Shown here one piece after another: positions 51,674-58,970 of a stretch of DNA of 64,000 bases. The DNA comes from Hymenobacter sp. GOD-10R. GTDB lineage: Bacteria > Bacteroidota > Bacteroidia > Cytophagales > Hymenobacteraceae. Within the stretch, counting starts at the first letter, position 1; every line of letters begins with the position of its first letter. The stretch is taken from positions 2,012,501 through 2,076,500 of the forward strand of contig NZ_CP141184.1 in NCBI RefSeq assembly GCF_035609205.1, read 5' to 3'. Made by a program: the position numbers and the translations under genes. A model generated the notes under the pieces. It was not told the origin of the DNA. It did no database searches and saw nothing but the letters and a program-made list of their open reading frames with translations.

Positions 51674-52380
51674 ATGGTTGTGGGGATAGTGACGGAGGAT
51701 GTAGAAGCTTGGTCTTCAAGCTTTCGGTAAAAATCAAACCGATCAAATGGTTGCTTGTCAACGATGAGGTAGGGCATGCCTGCTTGTTCGGCACAAATAC
51801 CATCCAACTCCTGCCGGTCGCCGATGAACAGGCATTCACTTGGAGCCAGACCTAGCTTATCGGCCACGTAAAGCAGACCATCGGGAGCGGGCTTCAAGCG
51901 GTTAATTTCCGGATCAGTGGAGCTAACAACTACATCGGCCACTAAGCCCATAGCGGCTAGCTTGTCGTGGGCTTTGTAGTCGGAGTAGATGCCTATTTTG
52001 ATGCCTTGGCGCCGTAGCGCATCGAAAAAGGATTGTGTGCCCGGGTACACACAGTTGAGTAAATACTGGTTCGGGTGCTGGAACATCCAGCGGTTTACCA
52101 CACGCTTAACCTTGTCAACCGGAATGCGGCCATTATCGGTACACCACGCGTACTGGGCATTCTCCAGATCAGGCTCATCTGCGCCAGGGCGTTTTTCGCG
52201 CTCGACGCGGAAGCGCTGCAAGATCCGCAGTTCCTGAATTTGCCAGGGGCGCAGGGCATAGTGGAACAACAAGTCGTAGAGCATGCGGCGTCGTAGCTTC
52301 GATTGCCGGTACAAGGTGCCGTCTACATCGAATATGACAGCCTTTATCTTATGCCACTGAATGTCTGCCTGTAAGCTCAT
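51670..52380 (-). CDS. HAD superfamily hydrolase (subfamily IA)
   Basis: Cytoplasmic phosphatase-like protein of 236 residues. Motif I is VIFDVDGTLYRQSKLR with nucleophile Asp18 and Asp20. Motif II is the serine or threonine in KIGIYSDYKAHDKL. Motif III is the lysine in INRLKPAPDGLLY, and motif IV is CLFIGDRQELDG. The cap lies between motifs I and II (about residues 30-105). Its stop overlaps the UbiA-type start (ATGA), so the two are translationally coupled. Dephosphorylation of a prenyl-linked phosphoribose is the natural inference; other HAD-IA substrates are possible. A -7 box at 52463-52470 may drive both. Confidence 0.85.
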   Translation of the reverse strand: MSLQADIQWHKIKAVIFDVDGTLYRQSKLRRRMLYDLLFHYALRPWQIQELRILQRFRVEREKRPGADEPDLENAQYAWCTDNGRIPVDKVKRVVNRWMFQHPNQYLLNCVYPGTQSFFDALRRQGIKIGIYSDYKAHDKLAAMGLVADVVVSSTDPEINRLKPAPDGLLYVADKLGLAPSECLFIGDRQELDGICAEQAGMPYLIVDKQPFDRFDFYRKLEDQASTSSVTIPTTI

Positions 52381-52843
52381 ACATTAGTAAGATTCTTACC
52401 AGTATAGCACCCACTTAAATATAAACTTATCGGCGCCAATATGGATTTTGTCTGATAATATTCAAAGATATAGCAAAAAGGTTAAAAGAATGCTAATGGT
52501 AAAAATTTAATAACTTATTATAATAAGACAAGATAGACGAGCTTGAAGCTAAAAAGTGGGCTCAGACACTGCGCAGAGTGCGATTTTGCCTCTACGACCG
52601 CCTGCATAAGTAGAGTTATAAAGCATCATAATTTCAGACAATCGAAGGCCGGCGCACGCTTCACACCATTGCCCGTATCATCAGAAACCTAGGTGCAAGA
52701 AATGCTCTTTAGCAGAGGCGTTTGCGATTTGTAGGCAGGGCCAAAAGACTAACTCTTCTAGTAAGTAGAGTTAATCATTCGAAGTGCTCACAGCCCTGTG
52801 CAGTGACAAAACTGTGAGCAGCTAGTGTTAGATGCGTGGGTGT
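52381..52843. other. AT-rich spacer without a recognisable gene; weak terminator at its right end
   Basis: No open frame of interest in 463 bases. GCTCACAG (52786-52793) and CTGTGAGC (52812-52819) form a hairpin that may end the transcript of the membrane-protein gene to the right. A -7 box for the HAD gene lies at 52463-52470. Confidence 0.4.
52463..52470 (-). promoter_or_regulatory. Candidate -7 box for the HAD-UbiA operon
   Basis: On the minus strand TATCTTTG matches TAnnTTTG exactly, about 83 bases before the HAD start; the -33 position reads TTC rather than TTG. Confidence 0.4.
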
Positions 52844-54409
52844 TTAGATGCTTTTGCGTTTCAGCAAATGCCAGTTGTCCACGTCTTTCACTTTGGTGAA
52901 TGTATTTAGTGAGTCAAGAATTCGCTGGTGATTCGCCGGAATCTTGCCTCTCACTAGGAGGTAGTCCGCCTTTTGCAACAATTTTCGAGGGTTCTCATTG
53001 AAATACATGCGCTCTTGCGAAGGCAAACCACCGCTTTCTTTTCTCCTAATCATGCCGAAGCGGTAATCAATGATCTTACTCGTGGTAATGCCTTGGTGCT
53101 GTATAATATAATAGCACTGATAGTGGTCATATACCATTCGCCCTCTGTAAAAAGGATCATAATTCATATAAGAGAGAACTTTGCTATTATCTTGCGGAAA
53201 AACTTGTGCAAAGTTCTTGTTCTCCTGATTGAATTGGTAAAGGTACTGCGCCCATAAAGCTAGGTGCAGTACGGCTACTAGCGTAGCTGCATAAGCGAAA
53301 AACCTACTGTTGAATTCAGGAATCTTACTGCCGATAAAAATCAAAGCAAATAGAAGAATAGTAGAGAAGCGCTCATACAAAGGTTCTTGCCCGGGAATGC
53401 GAGATGGTAGAATAAAATAGCAACCTAGGCTAACAAAGAAGAAAATAATAATGTAGGTAAACTTATTATTTGGATCTAAGAGCGAATTAAGCGGAATTGT
53501 TTTACTGCGTTTAACAAAATATTGATAGAGTAATACGGCAATGGGTACTACAATAATTAAAGTGAGCAGGAGCGCTACAACCTTTCCTATAATGCCAGCG
53601 AAGAGTTGCGCATTATCAGCAACTAAGAATTTTACTCTATCCAGATACGTCACCCAGAACTCACGTGCGTAGTATTCCTTCATAAAAGCACCCGTGGATA
53701 CTTCGGTGGGGGTGTACTCCGTGGTGCCTTCCGCCGACTTTTGCAGGAAAAACCACCAATAGGCTATCAACGCTCCCAACGGAAGGAGGCTGAAAGAATT
53801 TAGAACGAGTTTACCAAAGTTGTTCTTGTAGCGGTAAAGCAAGAAAGCCCCGACCATCATCAGGCCGAACAAGGCTACCATGGCATGTGAAAAATAAACC
53901 ACAATTAGGAATGCGGCTATTCCTATCATGTTCAGAAGATGGTTGCTCCGCTTCTCAATCGTTCGTAGCCACAACCACAAGATCAATAATATAACATCAT
54001 TAGCTAGGGCATTGCCCGTAAAGCCAAACGTTAGATTATAGCCGTATATCAATACAAATGAAGTAAGTGCAAACCATCTGTTGCCATTTATTTCTCTTAT
54101 GATAAGATAAACTAACAGCGGAAGGCTTGTGATAATGAGGAAGTGCAGAACTCTATTGGCTACTTCTACGCTTGAAAAAATAGGAAGCGAGAAAAAGAAT
54201 AAATGAAAAGTGTTTGGGTAAAAGAAATAATGTAAAGTGTAGTACTCGTTAAATTTGTTAGATGCTTCGTTGTAGTACTTGTAAATAGTTCCTTCTGCTA
54301 AATGGCTAGCCACATCTGCAAAAGGGAAATACCGGACGCTCAAAATAACAATTGCATGGACCACCAAGAGTAGGAAAAAGATGATCCAGAAATTACGTTT
54401 GCTTTTCAT
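52844..54409 (-). CDS. Polytopic membrane protein, probable GT-C-type glycosyltransferase
   Basis: Protein of 521 residues with about ten or more hydrophobic helices. No named family is certain. The first luminal loop carries YFPFADVASHLAEG, an acidic-plus-histidine loop like that of GT-C enzymes, which use polyprenyl-phosphate sugars. LTSFVLIYGYNLTFGFTGNA, YFILPSRIPGQEPLYERFST and a soluble C-terminal tail (about 110 residues) follow. Its codons are distinctly AT-richer than those of both flanking groups, and CTAG words are scarce, suggesting later acquisition. It lies upstream of a DPPR-synthase-like pair on the same strand but 460 bp away, so use of the same lipid-linked sugar is possible but unproven. 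Confidence 0.6.
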   Translation of the reverse strand: MKSKRNFWIIFFLLLVVHAIVILSVRYFPFADVASHLAEGTIYKYYNEASNKFNEYYTLHYFFYPNTFHLFFFSLPIFSSVEVANRVLHFLIITSLPLLVYLIIREINGNRWFALTSFVLIYGYNLTFGFTGNALANDVILLILWLWLRTIEKRSNHLLNMIGIAAFLIVVYFSHAMVALFGLMMVGAFLLYRYKNNFGKLVLNSFSLLPLGALIAYWWFFLQKSAEGTTEYTPTEVSTGAFMKEYYAREFWVTYLDRVKFLVADNAQLFAGIIGKVVALLLTLIIVVPIAVLLYQYFVKRSKTIPLNSLLDPNNKFTYIIIFFFVSLGCYFILPSRIPGQEPLYERFSTILLFALIFIGSKIPEFNSRFFAYAATLVAVLHLALWAQYLYQFNQENKNFAQVFPQDNSKVLSYMNYDPFYRGRMVYDHYQCYYIIQHQGITTSKIIDYRFGMIRRKESGGLPSQERMYFNENPRKLLQKADYLLVRGKIPANHQRILDSLNTFTKVKDVDNWHLLKRKSI

Positions 54410-54978
54410 GAGGTATATAGTCTTAATGCGAAAGAACTAGTTTGCTAGGTTAGGGTCGAGTTGATCTGAGGAGCAGTTAAATACACAAGTAGGCAAAGGC
54501 CTACATGCCAAGAGAAGCGGTTGTGCTCAGTAATGCGAAGAGGTTGGGCAATTCAGTCAGTGGAAAGTTCATTGACGGTTGTATTTGGCTACACCGTTTC
54601 TCAGCCTTTCCTGCCAGCCCCTACAACGCTGAACGTAGGAGCTATATCTGCACTAGTTGCCTGTGTTACTAGTAAAATGCGACGAGCAAGATTGCTGTCA
54701 TCCGCAAGTTTAGAACAATAGTTTGTTAAAATGATACTTTATAGTGTCGTATTGATATAAATCTTTGGCTGATGGCTGTTGCACCAGGCAATTTGAAAAG
54801 AGAATGATAATAACTATGTTGTGTATAAGTATTTGTTTTTCAATGATATAAAGCGGTGTATTGTTGCTTGAATTCTGCGATTAAGCTGGCTACTACGCAA
54901 AGCGCCCTGAACCTAGCTGAAAGGTTCAGGGCGCTTGAGGGGTGAGCGTAAAAGCAAAAAAGCTAGGTGGCGCTTGTG
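54410..54978. other. Intergenic region with the terminator of the DUF6807 operon
   Basis: 569 bases, AT-rich from about 54,720 to 54,860. A 66-codon frame at 54521-54721 shows no domain, signal or ribosome-site support and is not called. The only clear element is the hairpin at 54900-54936. Confidence 0.45.
54900..54936 (-). terminator. Hairpin terminator of the right-hand Sus operon
   Basis: Stem AAGCGCCCTGAACC/GGTTCAGGGCGCTT, 14 bp and perfect, located about 45 bases after the DUF6807 stop. The T-run on the minus strand is short (TTTG), so termination may be incomplete. Confidence 0.65.
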
Positions 54979-56061
54979 CTACTTAGCAGAGGCCACACTC
55001 TTTTTGGCAAAATCGGCCGCTGCGTCGTTCAACTGCTTGGTGGTCGGGGTCTTGCCACCCTCGTCGATGAGGACGCGGTAGCGGAACGTGACCGATTCCC
55101 CCTTCTTCAGCTGTAGGTTTTTGGCCGACTTATCATTAGTGAAAATCTTCTCACCTAGGGGGTTAGCCGCAAACAAACCGTAGCCGCGGGCGTGCCAGAA
55201 GGTAGGATAGTTCACGTTTTTCGGATGGTCGATGATGGTGATGCTCACCGAATCCTGGCCCATCTTCCCGTAAACTTTACACCAGGCGGCGCGGGTACTC
55301 CACGCGTCATTGCCGCGCTTGCCAGCGCTAGTCACGTAGTTGCCGTTCGGCGTCTTGTCGGTGCCGGCTTTCACCACCGTCACGATGCCTTTGCTATCCG
55401 TGAACTTCTCGTCCTTATCAGACGGGATTTGCAGCTCGTGCGCTAGGCGTAAACCTAGAAGCCCGTCCTTTGCATCCGTGAAGGTCACCACGTCCATCAC
55501 CGCTTTCAGCGTCGTGACGCGGTCGATGGTCCGCTCACGCTCGGTTCCGCTGAACTCGAAGCGGGTGGTTTCCTCTAGCAGTACCTCGTTTTTCTGGTTT
55601 GTCCAGTTGGCGTGGTAGGCTAGGGTGCCGGTTGGGCCGCTGGTGGTGGTCAGGATCTTATCCGTTTTGATCCAGCCGTACGTGCTCTTTTTCTCCTGCG
55701 GAATAGCGTAAGAGTTGTTCCAGAAATCCAGCCCGTTCACGTTCTCGAAGTTGAGCCATAGACCTAGGTGGTGAGGGTGGTCGGTGGGGTCGCCGGGCCT
55801 GGGACTAACGGGGAAGCCGCGCGTAACCACGGTGCCGTTGGCCGCACGGATGGGATACAGCACGGGCTTCTCCAGCGTATCAGGATACATGAAGGTGGTG
55901 AACACCTGCTTGCCCACGTACACGTCGATCTTTTTGGCTTTCGGATCTTTCACCACCCGCACCGCTTCCGATTTCTGGGCAGTGGCTTCCGAAAAGCTAG
56001 CTAGGGTCAGCAGCAGCGCTACGCCACTAGGTAAAGCAATTTTTAACATTGTTCGTTGCAT
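54979..56061 (-). CDS. DUF6807 (PmoA-named) family exported protein
   Basis: Exported protein of 360 residues (signal peptide LPSGVALLLTLASFSEATAQ; starts at 56061 and 56049 are both possible). The family is often labelled PmoA after an unrelated methane-oxidation name; nothing here suggests methane metabolism. Conserved stretches are FTTFMYPDTLEKPVLYPIRA, DHPHHLGLWLNFENVNGLDF with three histidines, YGWIKTDKIL and VNYPTFWHARGYGLFAANPL. The fold is expected to be a beta-sandwich, and the His-rich loop could bind metal or sugar. The catalytic role is unknown. It is the last gene of the operon, 7 bp after the oxidoreductase, which ties it to the same pathway. Confidence 0.8.
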   Translation of the reverse strand: MQRTMLKIALPSGVALLLTLASFSEATAQKSEAVRVVKDPKAKKIDVYVGKQVFTTFMYPDTLEKPVLYPIRAANGTVVTRGFPVSPRPGDPTDHPHHLGLWLNFENVNGLDFWNNSYAIPQEKKSTYGWIKTDKILTTTSGPTGTLAYHANWTNQKNEVLLEETTRFEFSGTERERTIDRVTTLKAVMDVVTFTDAKDGLLGLRLAHELQIPSDKDEKFTDSKGIVTVVKAGTDKTPNGNYVTSAGKRGNDAWSTRAAWCKVYGKMGQDSVSITIIDHPKNVNYPTFWHARGYGLFAANPLGEKIFTNDKSAKNLQLKKGESVTFRYRVLIDEGGKTPTTKQLNDAAADFAKKSVASAK

Positions 56062-56068
56062 TTACTCG

Positions 56069-57433
56069 TTAAGCAAGAAAGGCTTTTCCGCCGGCCATCA
56101 CCTCTTGGCTCTTCTCGTCGAAAGTGGCTTTCTGGCCCGTATGCACCGACGCGTTGGTCATGATCGTGGCAATAGAGTGGCTGTAGCCGGCCTCAACGGG
56201 TGCATTAGGCGTTTTGCGGCTGCGCACGCACTCCATCCAGTTGCGGATGTGGTTGGACGTTAGCTTATCGCCGCCGGTGTTGGCCGAGGCAATGACGGGC
56301 TCTACCTCCGACAAGCTCATTTCGGATAGCAGGTTAGGCTTCATCTTCATGGCGTCGGCCATCCGCTGGGTCAGGCCACCGGTGGGCGACACCTTGTTGG
56401 TATTCAGATTCAGCTCGCCGCCGTTGGAGTAGTAGATTTCGGCGGGGTGCTCGTCGCCGTTGTGCATGCGTGAGCCGAAGGTAACCTGGAAGCCGTTGGA
56501 AAGGTCGTTCTGGGGGCCGTAGTCGAATACCGCCGTGATGGTATCCCAGTTGCGGCGGCCATCTTTCCACATGTAAATGCCCCCGTTGGCTACCACGCTG
56601 CGTGGGTGCTGCAAGCCGCTGAACCAGTGTACCGTATCGATTTGGTGCGACATCCACTGGCCAGGCAGGCCCGAGGAATACGGCCAGAACAAGCGGAACT
56701 CTAGGTACTTGCGCGCATCGAAGGCTTCCTTAGGGCGGTTCATCAAGTAACGCTTCCAGTCGGTGTCCTCTTCCTTCAGCAGCGGCACCACGTCGGGGCG
56801 GCGCCACCGGCCGGGCTGGTTCACGTTCCAGGTCAGTTCCACCATCGTGATGGGACCAAACTTGCCCGATTTGATGAAAGCCTCGGCGGCGTGGTAGTTG
56901 GAGCCGCTGCGGCGTTGCGAGCCAATTTGCACAATCTGCTTAGACGCCTTCACGGCTTTGAGGGCGGCGCGGTTGTCTTCCATCGTTTCGGCGAAAGGCT
57001 TTTCCACGTAAGCGTCGCAGCCAGCTTTCACCGCCTCGATGGTGTGCAGAGCATGTTGGAAGTCGGCGGTGCTGATGAACACGGCATCCACCGCCTTCTT
57101 GTCGTACATCTCCTCGTTGTTGCGGTAAGCCACCACGTCGTGGCCCATCTTCTCTTTCCAGGTAGCTGCGCCTTGCTCCCGGCGCATTTTCCAGATATCT
57201 GAAACGCCCACTACATCGAAGTTCAACTCCTTGTAATGGTTCATGAAGCATGGAATGTGCGTGGCGCGGTGGCGGTCGGAGAAGCCGACTACGCCCACCC
57301 GAACCCGGTCGTTGGCGCCAATAATGCGCTTGTAGCTGCTAGCCGACCACGCTACTTGCGAGAACATAACACCGGCGCTAGCTAGGGCCGCTTGCTTTAT
57401 AAAATCGCGACGAGGATTTGATTCGTTTGACAT
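56069..57433 (-). CDS. Gfo/Idh/MocA family oxidoreductase with Tat signal
   Basis: NAD(P)-dependent sugar dehydrogenase-type protein of 454 residues. Starting at ATG 57433 (MSNESNPRRDFIKQAALASA) it has a twin-arginine signal, so the cofactor would be loaded before export to the periplasm; the frame is open to 57502, but that would bury the Tat motif. The nucleotide-binding motif reads VRVGVVGFSDRH, slightly off the usual GxGxxG. Catalytic-site sequences are YVEKPFAETMEDNRAAL (the EKP lysine) and QWMSHQIDTVHWF. Members of this superfamily oxidise sugar C3 in 3-keto-glycoside pathways or act as NAD-dependent GH109 glycosidases. The DUF1080 neighbour favours the former; GH109-like activity is the alternative. 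Confidence 0.88.
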   Translation of the reverse strand: MSNESNPRRDFIKQAALASAGVMFSQVAWSASSYKRIIGANDRVRVGVVGFSDRHRATHIPCFMNHYKELNFDVVGVSDIWKMRREQGAATWKEKMGHDVVAYRNNEEMYDKKAVDAVFISTADFQHALHTIEAVKAGCDAYVEKPFAETMEDNRAALKAVKASKQIVQIGSQRRSGSNYHAAEAFIKSGKFGPITMVELTWNVNQPGRWRRPDVVPLLKEEDTDWKRYLMNRPKEAFDARKYLEFRLFWPYSSGLPGQWMSHQIDTVHWFSGLQHPRSVVANGGIYMWKDGRRNWDTITAVFDYGPQNDLSNGFQVTFGSRMHNGDEHPAEIYYSNGGELNLNTNKVSPTGGLTQRMADAMKMKPNLLSEMSLSEVEPVIASANTGGDKLTSNHIRNWMECVRSRKTPNAPVEAGYSHSIATIMTNASVHTGQKATFDEKSQEVMAGGKAFLA

Positions 57434-57470
57434 GGGAATAAGTTTTTGAGGGTATGATTGTATGCCCAGC

Positions 57471-57502
57471 GTGGTACGACGACCTAGGAGCCGTCGTACC
57501 AC
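57471..57502 (-). other. Intercistronic stem-loop between the DUF1080 and oxidoreductase genes
   Basis: GTGGTACGACG (57471-57481) and CGTCGTACCAC (57492-57502) pair perfectly around a loop containing CCTAGG. No T-run; probable mRNA-stability or attenuation element. Confidence 0.5.
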
Positions 57503-57510
57503 CAGCGGAA

Positions 57511-58890
57511 TTATTTCAGTTCTTTGATCTTGATGCTGCGGAATGATACTTCATTGCCGTGGTCCTGGAGCAAGAGGTGCCCGGCCTTCGCTTCGCCGAA
57601 GTTAGGCCACACTTTATGCTTGCTCAAGGCTACTAAGTCTCTGAATTCCTTAGAGTCACGCTTGTATTCCAGCACTTTCGAGCCGTTCAGGTAGTGCTCC
57701 ACGCGGTTGTCGGGGTACGCAACCACGCGGCCCACATTCCACTCGCCGATCTTGTGGATGAAGCGCGGGTTCTTGTCGGCTTTGATCAGGTCGTACAAGG
57801 AAGCGAGGGTGCGGTTGCCGTCCCGACCTAGCTTGGCGTCGGGGTGCAGCTCGTCATCCAGCACTTGGTACTCTGGACCAATGGCCGAACCTTGCGACTG
57901 TTCTTTGAGGGTGACAAAGTACTTCACGCCGCTGTTGGCGCCGGGCGTGAGCTTGAACTCAAACGACAAATCGAAGGCGCCATATTCACCGTCGGTTACG
58001 ATGTCGCCGCCGTTGGCTGCTTCTCGGCCTTCTGAGGAGAGGACCGTCATGGTGCCGTCGTTCACTTTCCAGCCCGAGCCGGGGAACTTCGGTCCTTTGG
58101 CACTATGCCAACCCTGCGACGTTTTACCGTCAAATAGCAGCTTCCAGCCGTGCGACTTCTCGTAGGGCGTCAGGTAGTTCGGGACGAAGTTGACGACGTA
58201 AACGTCGGCCGGGAAGGGGCTAGGTTTCAGGCCAGTCGTCTTGATCTTGACGTTCTTGAAGTAGACGTGCTTGCCTGCCTGGGCCTCGGTGGTAACGGCG
58301 TGCACCTGCAAGCCAATGAAGCCGCTCGGGTCGATCGGGTCAACCACGTAGGCCACAGGCGTACCGTTGAGCCACGTCTTGGTTTCGTTGCCGATGCACT
58401 CGATCTTGAGGTGGTTGTACTGACCTAGCTTGAAGAGGTTTTTGGCCTTCGGGTTCAGATCGAGCGGGTACAGCCACTGCCGGCGCGCCTCGTCGTATAT
58501 GCCACCCGACCAAGCCCGCTCCGAGGGGTCGAACTCCACTTGCCGGCCGTACACTTTGTTCTCAAAGCCGGGCGTGTTGAAGTGACTGCGCGTCTGCACG
58601 CCCGAGTTGCTCACGTTGCTTTCCAGCATGAAATCTAGCTCCAGCTGAAAATCACCGTACTCTTTTTCGGTGACCAAGAAGGTGTTGCCCGAGTTCATCA
58701 CCGTGGTGCCCACGATGGCGCCGTTCTCTACTTTGTAGTCGGCCGTGCCTGCGACGCGTTTCCAGCCGTTCAGGGTTTTGCCGTCGAAGAGGTTTTGCCA
58801 GCCGTCGCCGGTTTGGGCCAAAGTCGGCCTAGGCTGCCCGAAGGCTAGGGTCGCTAGAAGGCTGGCGGCTAGGTAGGTACGTTGTTTCAA
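57511..58890 (-). CDS. Tandem DUF1080 (3-keto-disaccharide hydrolase-type) exported protein
   Basis: Protein of 459 residues with a signal peptide (YLAASLLATLAFGQ ... PTLAQ) and two copies of the DUF1080 fold. Copy one covers about 30-215 (WQNLFDGKTLNGWKRVAG ... GFIGLQVH ... VYFKNVKIK). Copy two covers about 248-459 (WKLLFDGKTSQGWHSAKG ... GPEYQVLDDELHPDA ... HLLLQDHGNEVSFRSIKIKE). Each is a concanavalin-like beta-sandwich. PF06439 members have been linked to cleavage of 3-keto-glycosides formed by Gfo/Idh/MocA dehydrogenases, and such a gene follows directly. The two copies have diverged, so one may bind and the other cleave (inference). It follows susD by 80 bp with a hairpin between. Confidence 0.88.
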   Translation of the reverse strand: MKQRTYLAASLLATLAFGQPRPTLAQTGDGWQNLFDGKTLNGWKRVAGTADYKVENGAIVGTTVMNSGNTFLVTEKEYGDFQLELDFMLESNVSNSGVQTRSHFNTPGFENKVYGRQVEFDPSERAWSGGIYDEARRQWLYPLDLNPKAKNLFKLGQYNHLKIECIGNETKTWLNGTPVAYVVDPIDPSGFIGLQVHAVTTEAQAGKHVYFKNVKIKTTGLKPSPFPADVYVVNFVPNYLTPYEKSHGWKLLFDGKTSQGWHSAKGPKFPGSGWKVNDGTMTVLSSEGREAANGGDIVTDGEYGAFDLSFEFKLTPGANSGVKYFVTLKEQSQGSAIGPEYQVLDDELHPDAKLGRDGNRTLASLYDLIKADKNPRFIHKIGEWNVGRVVAYPDNRVEHYLNGSKVLEYKRDSKEFRDLVALSKHKVWPNFGEAKAGHLLLQDHGNEVSFRSIKIKELK

Positions 58891-58925
58891 GGTAGTTTAG
58901 GGAGTTTGGGTTGTTGTAAAAACTA

Positions 58926-58963
58926 CAGACCGTCATGCTGAGTGGGCTCACCATAACGGTCTG
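58926..58963 (-). other. Intercistronic stem-loop between susD and the DUF1080 gene
   Basis: CAGACCGT (58926-58933) pairs with ACGGTCTG (58956-58963), with an inner TGAG/CTCA stem. No T-run follows. It may protect the susCD part of the message or reduce read-through. Confidence 0.5.
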
Positions 58964-58970
58964 AAAATGC

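Noticed and set aside
54521..54721. Possible 66-codon gene in the spacer before the DUF6807 operon
   Set aside because: No domain, signal peptide, promoter or ribosome-site support, and low-complexity composition.
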